64,000 nucleotides of DNA from Phyto melanocephala (Eukaryota; Arthropoda; Insecta; Diptera; Rhinophoridae): NCBI GenBank assembly GCA_941918925.1, contig OW799233.1, forward strand, positions 115,627,833 through 115,691,832, in the 5' to 3' direction. The position numbers and the translations under genes were made by a program. Position 1 is the stretch's first letter. Every line of letters starts with the position of its first letter. A model generated the notes under the pieces. The model ran no database searches and was not told the origin of the DNA. It worked only from the letters and a program-made list of their open reading frames with translations. Shown piece by piece: positions 22,926 through 34,014 of this stretch.

Positions 22926-22929
22926 TACA

Positions 22930-23615
22930 TCCAACACTTGTTTTATCACCTGAAGACCCTTTCCAACCATAACATACAGTTTTAAGTATTTATTTACAAT
23001 TAATTTAAATTTCAAACTGTTTTAAGACCTAGCAAAGAAAAAAACATATTTAATTAACACTAAAATATTACAGAAATTAAAATTGAAAACCACCAGATAA
23101 TTGTAATGAATACAAAAATTTTAATAAAAAAAATCACATATAAATAAAAACAACAGCTACAGTAAAAAAAAAATAACGAGTGCTATTACAGCAATTTATT
23201 GCATTTTTAATGTTGACATTTATGTCAAATTAAATTTAATTGTTATTAAAAAACGCAATACAACAAATTAAAAAATCACCAGTGTAAAAAAAAGCTGAAA
23301 TGCAAAAAAAGTACATGATGAAAATAACAGAAACACACAGCAAAACGGCAGTTAAAACAACAAACTAACAACAATAATTAAAAATAATAATAATAAGAAT
23401 CAAAAAAAAACAAAATCGAAGCGAAGCGAAACCAAACCAAACCGCAAATGACAGGCTAAATTACAATTAAAATTGCAACAATACAAAAAAAAAAAACTTG
23501 TGCAATAGAATGGTAAAACAATATCCTCTATTTATTGAGAAAAAAAGAAATAAAAAAAAAATTCCTAGATACCTATGTATGTATGTACATATGTATGTCT
23601 GTTAACATATAAACA
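22930..23615. other. AT-rich non-coding stretch
   Basis: No gene seen. Contains A-rich stretches and a GAAGCGAAGCGAAACCAAAC simple-sequence patch (23419-23438). Confidence 0.45.
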
Positions 23616-23617
23616 AG

Positions 23618-23710
23618 GTTAGGTTAGATTCGGCAGCCGCCCGAAGGCATAGCTCACTTGGGTCCTACGAGGGTCCCGTTGTGATACCCCGAGGGTCCCG
23701 TTGTGATACC
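23618..23710 (-). repeat. 3'-end fragment of the RNase H LINE, with a 22-bp duplication
   Basis: Sequence from GGTTAGGTTAGATTCGGCAG through AAGGCATAGCTCACTTGGGT matches the 3' UTR of the LINE at 8065-8160. Its inner end carries a tandem copy of CCGAGGGTCCCGTTGTGATA (23681-23710). This is an extremely short 5'-truncated insertion. Confidence 0.75.
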
Positions 23711-23714
23711 AAAC

Positions 23715-25190
23715 AAACAAAATAAAAAACAAACACACAAATTTTAATTAAGCTTATTTTGTTTAATGAAACCTTTGATTTGTTTAATTTTTTATAAAAC
23801 TTGCGAAGTTTGACTCCCCTTTATTGGGGTTTTTCAATTTGCTATAATTTCCCCTTTTTGTCTGCACAACTTTTTGTTTTTTCAAGGGGAAAACTTATTA
23901 CACGAATAAAGGGGAAATATGTTATGGTTTCCTTCCTGTAAATGTCACAAATATATGCAACAACAAACCACTAAAAGAGTGAGTGATATGAGATGAAGCA
24001 TTCATTATTTCTGATATATGATTAATGTTATACTCCCTTAAAACAACAAAAACAATAGCAGCATAAAAAACAGTACCCAGAAAAAAAATATTAAAACAAC
24101 AACAAGAGCTTAACTTTCTCTGAGCTAAAAAAAACACTTCTCCTTTTACAGTCAAAATGATTTATCACGCCATCTCTTTTCAACTATAGGAGATAGCATT
24201 ACTTTTAGCTTTATAAAACTTTTTAAGAGAATTTTTTATGTTGTTGTTGTTGTTGTTGTTGTTTTCCCCCTAGTTTTTCATGCTAAAACAAATATCAAGT
24301 AAAGTACAACAACACTTTAACTAACAGCAGCCATCATCATCAACATCAGCTACAACAACAATAAAAAAGAGAATGCATACATTACTACTGATGGCAAATA
24401 AGCTGTACAAATGAACATATGTATGTATGTATGTTTGTAAGTATGTAGGTATTTGGCAGTATTTTTTTTATTTTTAACTTTTACTAGTTTTTTTTTGTCG
24501 TTGTTGTTTTTATTATGGCCGAGAAAAAGTGAAATAGATAGATGACTATAAAGCCTTAATGTAACAAGGTCGGCAATAAATCAAATTGTTAACACTAAAT
24601 ATACTATATGGATTCGTTTACATTCAGACATTTATACACACATAAGTGCGGTTTTTTATTTCACTTATATAAGCCATACAAAGTACAAAATTCAGAATAA
24701 AAATTTAAGAAATGGACTATAGCTGGGTAGAAGGAACATAAATAACATCTACCTATTTACTATAACCACCTTCGCAAAATTAGTTTGTAACCAAAAATTT
24801 TATATTTTATAAACGTTTAATGTAGCCTTTTTTTGGGTACTTAATAAAACTATAGTAAAGTACCCACTTTTCTCTGAAGGCTAAGATGTTTACTATATCT
24901 ACTTAAAATACATTAATATAGTTTCAGTCAATACGATCAGATTAAAAAAATACCACATCAATGACACTTACTACCATACAAAATGAGTAGATCTTGCAAA
25001 TTCCAGCAAACTCAGTAGAATTGTAGGGTCAAAATTAAGTATAATTAAGTATTAGGTGCAAATTAAGGATACGAGATTTAGAACAGATGATATCTCATTA
25101 CAACTTGGTTTTAGTCTTTAATAACTTATATGCAATATTAAAGGGCACATCTACCTATCATAGCTTCTTGCTTAGTAATTAAAGTTTATA
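23715..25190. other. AT-rich non-coding stretch with microsatellites
   Basis: Contains a GTT repeat (24241-24262) and a TATG-type repeat (24417-24447). The minus-strand open frame at 23922-24155 is not recognised. No gene supported. Confidence 0.45.
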
Positions 25191-25194
25191 GCGT

Positions 25195-25440
25195 AAGAAA
25201 AAAAGGTGCTTCCTTCGAAAATATTAAGTTTTGCGTCAACAAAGTGTCATAGCTGGGACATTTTTTAAAACTTTTTTAATTAAGAAAATACTGCTGATGC
25301 ACATCGAATTATTTGCGAAGCTTACGGTCATAGGTGGGATAATTTCTCACTAAAGCTTATGGTAAATGTGTGAGGTGATGTGTCCGGTTTAGAAGTACGG
25401 ATTTTGACATGAAAGACATTGGCCAAAAAATCAAAAATGT
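25195..25440 (+). pseudogene. Mariner transposase N-terminal fragment
   Basis: Plus-strand pieces NTADAHRIICEAYGH (25288-25332) and, after a frameshift, RFRSTDFDMKDIGQK (25388-25425) match the N-terminal helix-turn-helix region of DD34D mariners, whose usual order is AAEAHR...EAYG...WF.RFK.GDFD..D. No catalytic domain follows; a LINE fragment begins near 25560. Confidence 0.55.
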
Positions 25441-25559
25441 TAGTAAGCTAGGAGTTGTAGGAATTACTCCATGGAGATTGTGGTCAAACTCAACAAGATA
25501 TACTCAGGAAGCAATTGAAAAATGTTTTCGAGTAACGGATTTTAACCTAAATCGGGAAA

Positions 25560-26909
25560 ATTTTCCACCATAAAAACATGGACTTAACAATACCATTTTG
25601 TGGGGCGTAACTGACATTTTTTATGATTTTAGTAAAGCTTTTGACCTCATTGATCATGATATTTTGCTTCAAAAATTAAAATTCTATGGTGTTTACGGAT
25701 AGGACTTGCTCTTACTACGAAGCTACTTAACCAAACGGCAACAGTTTGTACAGATTGGTGGTGCTAAAAGTTCATGACGTTCAGTTTAACATGGTGTGCC
25801 TCAGGGTAGTGTGCTTGGGACGTTGTTGTTTACCATATTTCTTAATGATTTTCATAACCTTGACCTTACTGGTAAAATATTTATGTATGCGGATGATAAA
25901 ATAAGCAAATTGTATCCATACAAACACGAAACCGTAGTAAAAGCTTACATGGAACGCGATGCAGGTTTGATATCTGACTTGACAAACTTGTTTTAAATGC
26001 AAATAAAACGCAGTTACTTGGACTTAAGTCTAGCCGTCATATTAACACATTTTCAGTACATGTTAATGGTAGAGAAGTTGTTGAAACCAGCTCTATAAAA
26101 TACTTGGGTATAATTTTACAAAACAATCTCGTTTGGAATGAACACCTACAAATTTTGAGAACTAAAACTGCTTAAGCTGTTGGTATTTTATATAAATTCA
26201 AAAATAAGTTTGATAAAGATACTAAACTTTCAGTTTATAATGCCTTAATTCATAGCCATTTGAATTATTTAAATATTTGTAATGGCTACAAGAAGAGTAA
26301 TGACTTTAAGTCGCTTCAACGTATGCAAAATAAAGCCCTATAGGTTGTATATAATCTACCAATAACATATCCCACTATTTCCCTATATATTGATAAATGT
26401 CAAACAGTTTTACCCATACATGGTATTTACAAAATGCAACTTCTAATATATGTTTTTAAGTGTTTGCACAATATTGGACATCATACTATAAATTTTATGA
26501 GATGTAACCATATGATAAATACAAGAAATATTGGAAATTTAAGAATCTCTTGGTGTAGGTTCGAAACAATAAAACAGCGCGTGGAATTTATGGGTAGTCG
26601 TAAATACAATAATTTGCCTCAAATGTTAAAAAATGAAAATAGAATTTCTGTTTTTAAAAGACTTTTTAAACAACACATTTTGCAACATATAAATGAAATT
26701 TTTTATAATTTTTTTTTTATCTATAAACTTATCTCATTATTTAAATTAACTTCTTGTATATATGTAAATATTTTTTTTCTTATTTTGTAACATATAAATT
26801 TAAGGTAATATATTTTTGCCAACTCGTCTCAACAATGCCTTTTAGGCGCTGAGACAAACTATTATAACTGAATTATTTGTCAATAAAATTTATATAAATA
26901 AAAAAAAAT
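25560..26909 (+). pseudogene. LINE reverse transcriptase remnant (Jockey-superfamily, CR1/L2-like)
   Basis: Plus-strand translation, with a few stops and frameshifts, gives the reverse transcriptase blocks in order: FYDFSKAFDLIDHDIL (25620-25670), HGVPQGSVLGTLLFTIF (25788-25840), the catalytic MYADD (about 25886-25898), NANKTQLLGLKSS (25995-26030) and IKYLGIILQNNLVWN (26095-26140). A C-terminal domain without RNase H follows, containing YNALIHSHLNYLN, NTRNIGNLRISW (26520-26555) and YNNLPQML (26605-26630). That C-terminal pattern is common in CR1/L2-type LINEs; the exact clade is uncertain. The 3' UTR holds a hairpin and ends in poly-A near 26909. 5'-truncated. Confidence 0.75.
26826..26855 (+). 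other. Stem-loop in the LINE 3' UTR
   Basis: GTCTCA (26826-26831) pairs with TGAGAC (26850-26855), and an inner GCCT/AGGC stem (26837-26840, 26844-26847) closes a TTT loop, about 55 bases before the poly-A. LINEs of several clades use 3' stem-loops as reverse-transcriptase recognition sites; that role is inferred here. Confidence 0.5.
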
Positions 26910-27119
26910 CCCTCCAAGTTTGCTTAACTCAGTTTAAGATTTTACGTAAATTGCTTTTGTCACCACCAGAAAAAATGTAAATGTAATGGGTCCGCTAGAA
27001 AATAATACATGGTTGGGATAGGCCAATTAAAGGACGACTACTTCCTTTCTACCAAGGTTTTCCTAAATTTTGATGTTAGTTTTTTTTTTGTTATACAGAT
27101 GTCTATATTTTATTGATTA

Positions 27120-27700
27120 TCTTGTGAAGGTTGAGGACTACGCCAGATGAGCAAGCCGCTTGAGCTAGTAGGGCCGATGGATAGCTGGACCCATCGAAGG
27201 TATACGTAACAGAAATGCGTACAAATTAAAGTCCGGTAGTTTTGAAAGGCGACTTTAAATGTCCAAAGTACTGGTTGAACGATATAAAATAAAATTATTT
27301 TTGTTGCGAATCAATACTTGCGATAAAAAATTAACTCATTACTATAACCCGCAGCGTAAAATATCGTATGTGAGGCTCGGCTAACCAGCTGAATCGATAC
27401 CAGATAATCGACTTTAATTGCGACAAAGAGAATCATATTTATTATGAGCTGCTGAAATATGACCGGCGCCATTACAGGCACCCTATACCGAATGGAACTG
27501 ATTCACCTGTTGCAAGCAGTGGCCGAAAAACGCACAAAATATGTGGCATAATATCGCAATATTCTATTTTGAAAACGATCGGCCACAAGTTGCAACATGT
27601 CTTAAAAACTAAAATAAACTTTAAAAAAATTTGCCTTAAAATTCGTTGTATAAAAAACTTTCGTAACAAGCCTTTCCAATATCAGATGGCGCTGTACGAC
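27120..27700 (+). pseudogene. Decayed mariner transposase (DD34D type)
   Basis: Plus-strand translation gives LVERYKIKLFLLRINTCDKK (27264-27325), THYYNPQRKISYVRLG (first catalytic region, corresponding to the DEKWIHYDNPKRRKSW block), then YYELLKYD (27438-27462), ITGTLYRMELIHLLQAVAEK (27472-27530) and DRPQVATCLKN (27577-27610, the block after the second aspartate). The order is that of classical mariners. The block around the second aspartate is interrupted by stops, and little after 27700 is readable. Inactive. Confidence 0.65.
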
Positions 27701-27774
27701 AATACAAACAGAAAATAAGCTTCAATTGCAATCATGTTTATGAATAACTATTTATCTCATATAAGATTTATCAT

Positions 27775-28275
27775 TTTTATACCCTTCACATAGTGAAAAA
27801 GGGTATATATAGGTTTGTCATTCCGTGTGAAATTTCTACAATTTTGATTTCCGACCCCATAAAGTATATATTTTCTGAAAGGTTATGAATAGGGGAGTCG
27901 ATTAAGCCCAGTCAGTCTGTCCGTCTGTCCGTGTGTGTGTTGAAATCAACTTTTTGAAGCCCCCTGACATCGCTTGGACTCGGGTGAGGTATTAAAATAT
28001 CAGAAATATTCGGGAGTAGATCGGTATTGAAAATCAGAAACATCGGTACATAAACAACTGAGATATGAGCAAAAACCCACGACCACCTCGATTTTTTTTC
28101 ACAAAAACAACATTACAACAACAACATACATACATACAAACGTGTATACTGGTTAGAGAAAACGTGGCATTGAGTCCCAGCTGAGCCAAAAAAAAATTTT
28201 TTTATATTTTTTATATTTTTTTTTTTTAATTTTTTTTTTATTTTTTTTTATTTTTTATTTAATATATTATTTATA

Positions 28276-28306
<31 letters not shown>

Positions 28307-28584
28307 AAATATTTTTTTTTTTTGTTTTATATTTATTATATATATTTTAATTATTTTTTAAAATTTTTTTTTTTAATTTTTCTTTTAATTTTTTTTATTT
28401 TTTTTTTAATTTTTTTTATTTTTTTTGTTAACATACATACGTAAATTTATAATTTTACAATGGGATGTTTTTATATATGTATGGTTTTTATATGTATGTA
28501 CGTATATCATATGGATATACATGACTACACGGTGTGAAGGGTATATAAGATTCGGCACGGCCGAATATAGCGCTCTTACTTGTT
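27775..28584 (+). mobile_element. Near-complete INE-1-like repeat (variant A)
   Basis: Starts TTTTATACCCTTCACATAG, TGAAAAAGGGTATATATAGG (short inverted ends), then TCATTCCGTGTGAAATTTC, CCGACCCCATAAAGTATATA, GTCTGTCCGTCTGTCCGTG, a T-rich tract (28193-28435) and GGGTATATAAGATTCGGCAC ending TACTTGTT at 28584. The palindrome ATTCGGCACGGCCGAAT lies about 22 bases from the end, like a Helitron 3' hairpin, although the last bases do not fit the CTRR rule. Non-coding. It resembles Drosophila INE-1/DINE-1 elements in its CCGACCCCATAAAGTATAT and GTCCGTCTG blocks. Confidence 0.7.
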
Positions 28585-28589
28585 GTTTC

Positions 28590-30040
28590 TGTTTTCTATT
28601 CCATTGCTAATGAAAGATAACACAAAATAGTTAAAGCAGTAGTTGGCATCGTTTTATACTTAAAAAACATAGACTACTTTCGTTTGGCTATGATTTTGCT
28701 TAACAAAAATTCCAATCGAAATAAATATTATATTAGAAGACCCCATTTTTTAACTGCCGTAAATATATTTTAAGTTTATTAATAAAGGCTTATTTGACAA
28801 ATTTCTTTATAACAACTGTCAAGTAAGCTTAAAAAAACCTTAAATATTTTTTATGAATACCGCAGTAAGTCAGTAAAATGTGGATTATTCATAACATTTA
28901 AGTTCTGCTTCACTATTCACCACGTTTAGAAATCGGCCCTAGGAAAAAAACCTACGGTGCTGTTGTTAAGAAAACACGTTTTAAACAAATATCTACGTCA
29001 AACTGATATTTTAAATTTATTTTTTTTAATATACTCTATATGTATGTATGTATTTATGTATATGAGTTCCCTTATTTGAGATCAAAATCACATCACATAC
29101 AAAAAAGATACTGACTAATTTGCATCTTTGATAAAAAAAAAACAACGAATATTTCCAAAAATAACTTGTCTAAGCATGTATTGGAAAAATGTTCATCCCC
29201 ACTGTCAATATTTATAGATTTATATCGAATGTATTTTAAGACTTCAGTGCGTTAATGGTTCATTTAATCATTGAAACGCTCGCCGGGTTCCCTGCTTTAA
29301 AAAACCATTAAATGAGACTCTTATACTTATTTTTTCCAACAATTTATTATCGAACCACCGTTTTTTTTCTTCCACTGCTTCTGCAACAACAAATGCCGCC
29401 GCTGCCTTTTATCGTTTGTATCATGAATTATTTGTATTTAATAGAGCTAAAGTGTAATATTTTATTTATTTTCAATTTTCGCCCGTTTCCAACAAAGCGT
29501 TATTTTTTTTCTGCTTATTGCTAACACACGTTATAATTCATAAATTTTTTTTTTCATATTTATTTGAATTTTATTTGATTTTTATGTGTTACAATTTTAC
29601 TGGAAATTAATCACAATTATAATGGCAACAATCACAATATTTGCGAAAAAATTATTATAAGAGTAAAAATGAAATTAAATTTGATTTTGCTGTTTATCTA
29701 TACGTAAGTGTACACACATATTTTTATTATATTCTCTTAAGATTTATTTCGAAAATAAAAATGTTGGCAATTTTAAGATTTATGGCTGTGAGGAAATAAA
29801 AATGTAAATACCAGTAAAGATATAAAAAACAAACAACAAAATTAATTTATATTTTTTCTATGTGCAATTAGAACGTTAAGTTTTTTTACGTGTTGCAGAA
29901 AATAACAACTTAATTTAAAATATTTGTTTTTATTTAGTTTTCTATTTAACTACTAATTAAAGATAGTTAAAGTAAAATATTTAATTGCAAAGTAATAATT
30001 TATGACAAAAGATTCGTTTAATAAGAATTTGTTATCTACA
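28590..30040. other. AT-rich non-coding stretch
   Basis: TATG-type microsatellite near 29038-29065; otherwise nothing recognised. Confidence 0.45.
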
Positions 30041-30051
30041 CACGTACGTAC

Positions 30052-30951
30052 TAGGGTGATCGATTATTCGACATTTTTAAGAAACCGGTTTTCAAATAGT
30101 TTGAAATTTAGAATTAAAGAAAAAACCGGTTGCTATTTTGAAAATTTTGAAAAAACCGGTTAACCGGTCGAATACATAAAATATAATTCATATACCAATG
30201 ACAGAGATACATATATAGATATAAACTAGTTTGTTTTATGGTTTAATTACATTTTAAGTTGACATTATTATATTTGAAATAAAAAAATCGTTGTTACAAG
30301 GAGGTTGTAATAATGAATAATATTAAAAAGTCACTTCACTGCTCTCTGTAGACAAATTTACCTTTTACTGACATTAACTTTGTAGGCAAGTTGTAATAAT
30401 GAGCCTTTGTGTGCCAAACTATTTTAGTATGCAAGTCATATGTTATCAAAGATATTAGTAAAGCTATTAGTACAAGTCGCTAGATTTCGTAGAAGCAAAA
30501 TATTATGAAATTCGAAAATGAGTTAAAAAAGTATTGCAAAGTACAATAATTTGGTTAAAAAACTTAACTGAACAGCTGATTATCACAGCAAATTACAAGC
30601 GCAACAACGTATTAAATACCTGCTCCCCATTTAAAACAAATAACATTTAACCGAATTATTTTTCTTATTTTACATTTGTTTTTGCAACAACAAATAAATT
30701 TCTTACAATATTATCGAAAAGTATTTAATAAATTTTCTGATTTCGGGAATTTTTTGAGTAATAAATATTGCATGGTACGTTTGGTTACAAAGATAAATGA
30801 ACATAAAACTAAAAATGAAAAAAACCGGATTCTGTGAGTAAAAAAACCGGTGTACTCGACATTCGAAAAATTAACATTTGGAAAAAACCAACAGCTGAAA
30901 CAGTAAAAAACCGGGTTTTCCACCGGTTTTAAAACCGAGTCGATCACCCTA
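30052..30951. mobile_element. hAT-like MITE, complete, 900 bp
   Basis: Ends are TAGGGTGATCGA (30052-30063) and TCGATCACCCTA (30940-30951). Flanks GTACGTAC (30044-30051) and GCACGTAC (30952-30959) match 7 of 8, as expected for the 8-bp duplication of hAT transposons. Both subterminal regions are loaded with the palindromic motif AAACCGGTT (about 30091, 30124, 30156 and 30164 on the left; 30822, 30842, 30906 and 30921 on the right, some decayed). No transposase frame. Fragments of the same family occur at 14761-14988 and 18317-18580. Confidence 0.75.
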
Positions 30952-30959
30952 GCACGTAC

Positions 30960-31990
30960 ACACAGAAAACAGTTTCAGTGTAATAGCTTTAATGGCGGTC
31001 AGTCATAAGGCGTAGTAGCCGTTTCTTGTTTTGATATTAAAAAAATAATTTATTTAATTTTATAACAATTAAATACAGTTTCACTTTATCAGTCTTATAT
31101 AATTTTTCTTATTTAATTGTGATAAAAATATGACAGCATTATGAATTTTTTTCCAGTATACCAGAGAGCAGATATTTAGCTAAAATAAAAAAAATTTTAA
31201 AATTTAAATTGCAAGTTTTTGATAAAAAAAATTGATTCAAATATTTGTTTGGCAAACACTTTAATATCTATAAGTATTATTGAAAAGTAGGACAGAAACA
31301 CTTTTACTTGTATTAAGTTTAATAAAACTAAAACCGCGTTCGATATAAAAATTCCCAATTATACGTAAGTTTATTCAAATATTGTACAAATTTATGAAAC
31401 ATTTAAATATTTCCGTATTACGAGGTTTTTTTTAATAACTTTTACACTTGTTTTGGAAATCCGCCATTTAACTGTCATATTTTGGTGTTTCACTTTCAAT
31501 TCTACTATGATAAAGATTTCCAGGGCTTGGGTGGAGGTTCGTTGCGACATTAGAGGCTGGGAGCGACAATTAAAATTTGTACCAGTGTTCAATTAACCGA
31601 TTACTCGCCAAGAACCTAGCTGTTAGGGCCCTAAGTTAAACCCACACTAAACCATAGTACTACCAACAGTGATCTACCTGGAGTACCCCTGACAACACTT
31701 CATCACTCTTGATTTATGTACCTTTTTGATTTTTTTATCTTACCAGTGAGAAAATATTATGAATTGATAAATGTGTCATACTCTAATACATTCGTTTATA
31801 TTCACTTATTTAATGGATACAAATTCATTTTACATTCTTAAAAATTTCTTATTTTATATACTTAACACTGTTTGTTTGATTATGGCCATAAATAGTACTT
31901 TATTATCCTAATATAGAACGATCCAAACTTGACTGACAGAAATATCTTTCCGAACTATAGTTGCTTCCATTAGTCTTTTGAACGAGGTGA
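30960..31990. other. AT-rich non-coding stretch
   Basis: No gene supported. The minus-strand open frame at 31392-31592 matches nothing I recognise. Confidence 0.4.
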
Positions 31991-31999
31991 TCTACTTAC

Positions 32000-32690
32000 G
32001 CTTAAAATCGGTCATGGATACCTTTTCTGTGTTCTTCTGAGCCTAGTACCTATCCACAGACCAAAGTTCTAGATAGTTTGATTTCAATAACACATAAGAG
32101 CCTTTTTTCCTTCGTGTCATGATGTCAAAGCGGGCAAGATATATGAACTCTTTCTGTGTTGTTCTAGGAAACGTAAAAGGCGTTTTTGTAGATACTCCGT
32201 AATATATATTTTTGTGTTTATCGTGCCAGATTTTAAAAATGATTGACTTATGGATATTTTGTTTTATTTTTCAATATTGTTCCTAAACATTAACTCGTCC
32301 ATCATAAAAGTCTCATCGTCCGTCACACAACAAGTGACCTCAAGTTTTTCGCTCGTTCTTTTGATTTGAAGTTCTTTACTGCATTGCGTTCTGTTCCTTT
32401 CTGAACTTTATACGACTTCAACCCAGCAATAGCTTTGGCTCTGCGTACAAAATAATTAGAATGTTTAACTTTACAGGATGTCTTTCAAATAGAAGTGTTT
32501 AGTTCTCTTTAAAGGGTTCTTTAACTTCTTTTGACTTACCAATAACTGTTAGATATTTTTTCCTTCCTGATCCAGATTTTCTTTTAATCTTCAAGTCATT
32601 CTTATACGTTTAACGCTTTCTAAAACATCGTAATGATTAACTTTCAGATCTTTTGCTTTTTTCTTGAAAATTCATATTGGATTTTTATAA
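32000..32690 (-). pseudogene. Decayed Tc1/mariner transposase (DD37E-like type), second copy
   Basis: Minus-strand translation gives KDLKVNHYDVLESVKRI, LKNPLKRTKHFYLKDIL (helix-turn-helix region), the linker SYKVQKGTERNAVK, the first catalytic block TDDETFMMDE (about 32325-32295), then KIYITEYLQKRLLRFLEQHR (32215-32155) and FGLWIG further on. These match the family seen at 20500-21250 (MHDETF...). The second and third catalytic blocks are decayed. No terminal repeats were identified. Confidence 0.6.
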
Positions 32691-32694
32691 AAGT

Positions 32695-33880
32695 TTTAAA
32701 TATTTTTGTACGAATTTTTTTTCTGTCAATTTAAACGAAGCAACAGTTAAAATAAATATTGTAGAAAAAATATTATCTGATATATTTTTGCATAGCTAAC
32801 TTGGTTAAAAAAAATAATTTTATGGACCAAGGATAAGTTTTGAATGGAATAGTGCATATAAATGTTTTCTGACTCTTTCTTTAATTACAAAATCGTTAAC
32901 AAAATCTTCAAAAGTGTTTTTCTATTAACAAAAAGAAAAACAAATTAGTCTAAATTTAGTTTAAAAAATAACGATTCGTCATCAAAAAAATTTAAGTTCA
33001 GATCAATGTTAACAGTCTGCAGCTGTCACGTTGTTTTGGCAGCGTTTGTCAAATCTATTTCTTTATTTATTTGAGTCAATGGATTAGAGATTCTGGCAGA
33101 CTTTTAATCCATAGATATTAGCTACAGTTATTTAGATGACACTAAATAGTAAAAATGGTATGTTATTGTATATTTTTCAGTTACTAATTACAAACCACTG
33201 TGGTAAGTAAGACGATTAAACAGTACGCCCAAATGATACAACTTTATTTGGCTGAAATAGTGTTTGTCAAAATCGTTAATTTGAAAGCACATACGGTGAC
33301 TTTGCAAAGTCTACTTTCAAAAGGTTAATAAGTAACTTTAGTATGGCAAATAATTGAAGAAAAATGGGGTCCAAATAATAACCGGAATTATAGCTGAACG
33401 CAACTTTTAGCTGTAATAATGTATTTTTAACATTTTTTTACATAATTTCGTTTTAGAAGTTAATGTATAAATTTTGTATTATAACTTCAATGAGCATAAA
33501 TTAAAATCTTAATTGCAAGAACTCAATCGTTTTATGTGAAAAGTATTTGAAGGCGTTCGAAACTCTACTTGAAAATGATAGAATTTACTCGTTTTTAAGC
33601 GTTAGTTCGCAGATCGACCGATAACATCAACGCTGTACGTGAAGTATAATTTAGTCTTCATCGTTCGTTTAAATCATCAATCATCTTTATAAGATCCAAC
33701 AGAAGAAAGAGTTAAAAATTAAAGACTATAGACCGATTGAGCTGTGGCACGTTAAAAAACTAACACAAATGATATTTTATTTGATTGAGAACACTGGTGC
33801 TTATACCAGATTATCAATAGAGCAGATAATTTTAAACTTTTTAATAATAATAATTCAATTTCTGTATAGCTTTGATCTAC
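32695..33880. other. AT-rich non-coding stretch
   Basis: Nothing recognised. Confidence 0.4.
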
Positions 33881-33886
33881 CATACC

Positions 33887-34013
33887 CCCATACCTAAACA
33901 AGAGCGTTGAGCGTCAAGCGTTGGAGTTTTACATGTGTTTTGTTTTTGTTACAATAACAAAATACATGCAAAATTGCAACGCTTGACGCTCAACGCTCTT
34001 GTTTAGGTATGGG
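33887..34013. repeat. 127-bp near-perfect palindrome (foldback MITE or hairpin locus)
   Basis: Two 63-base arms meet at a single central base (33950) with no loop. Checking base by base, 58 of 63 positions pair; the five exceptions lie near the centre (33945, 33937, 33931, 33926, 33924), and two of them would be G-U in RNA. The outer 37 bases of each arm are perfect and begin CCCATACCTAAACAAGAGCG. A longer relative with the same outer motif is at 48596-48864. Non-coding. Confidence 0.9.
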
Positions 34014-34014
34014 C

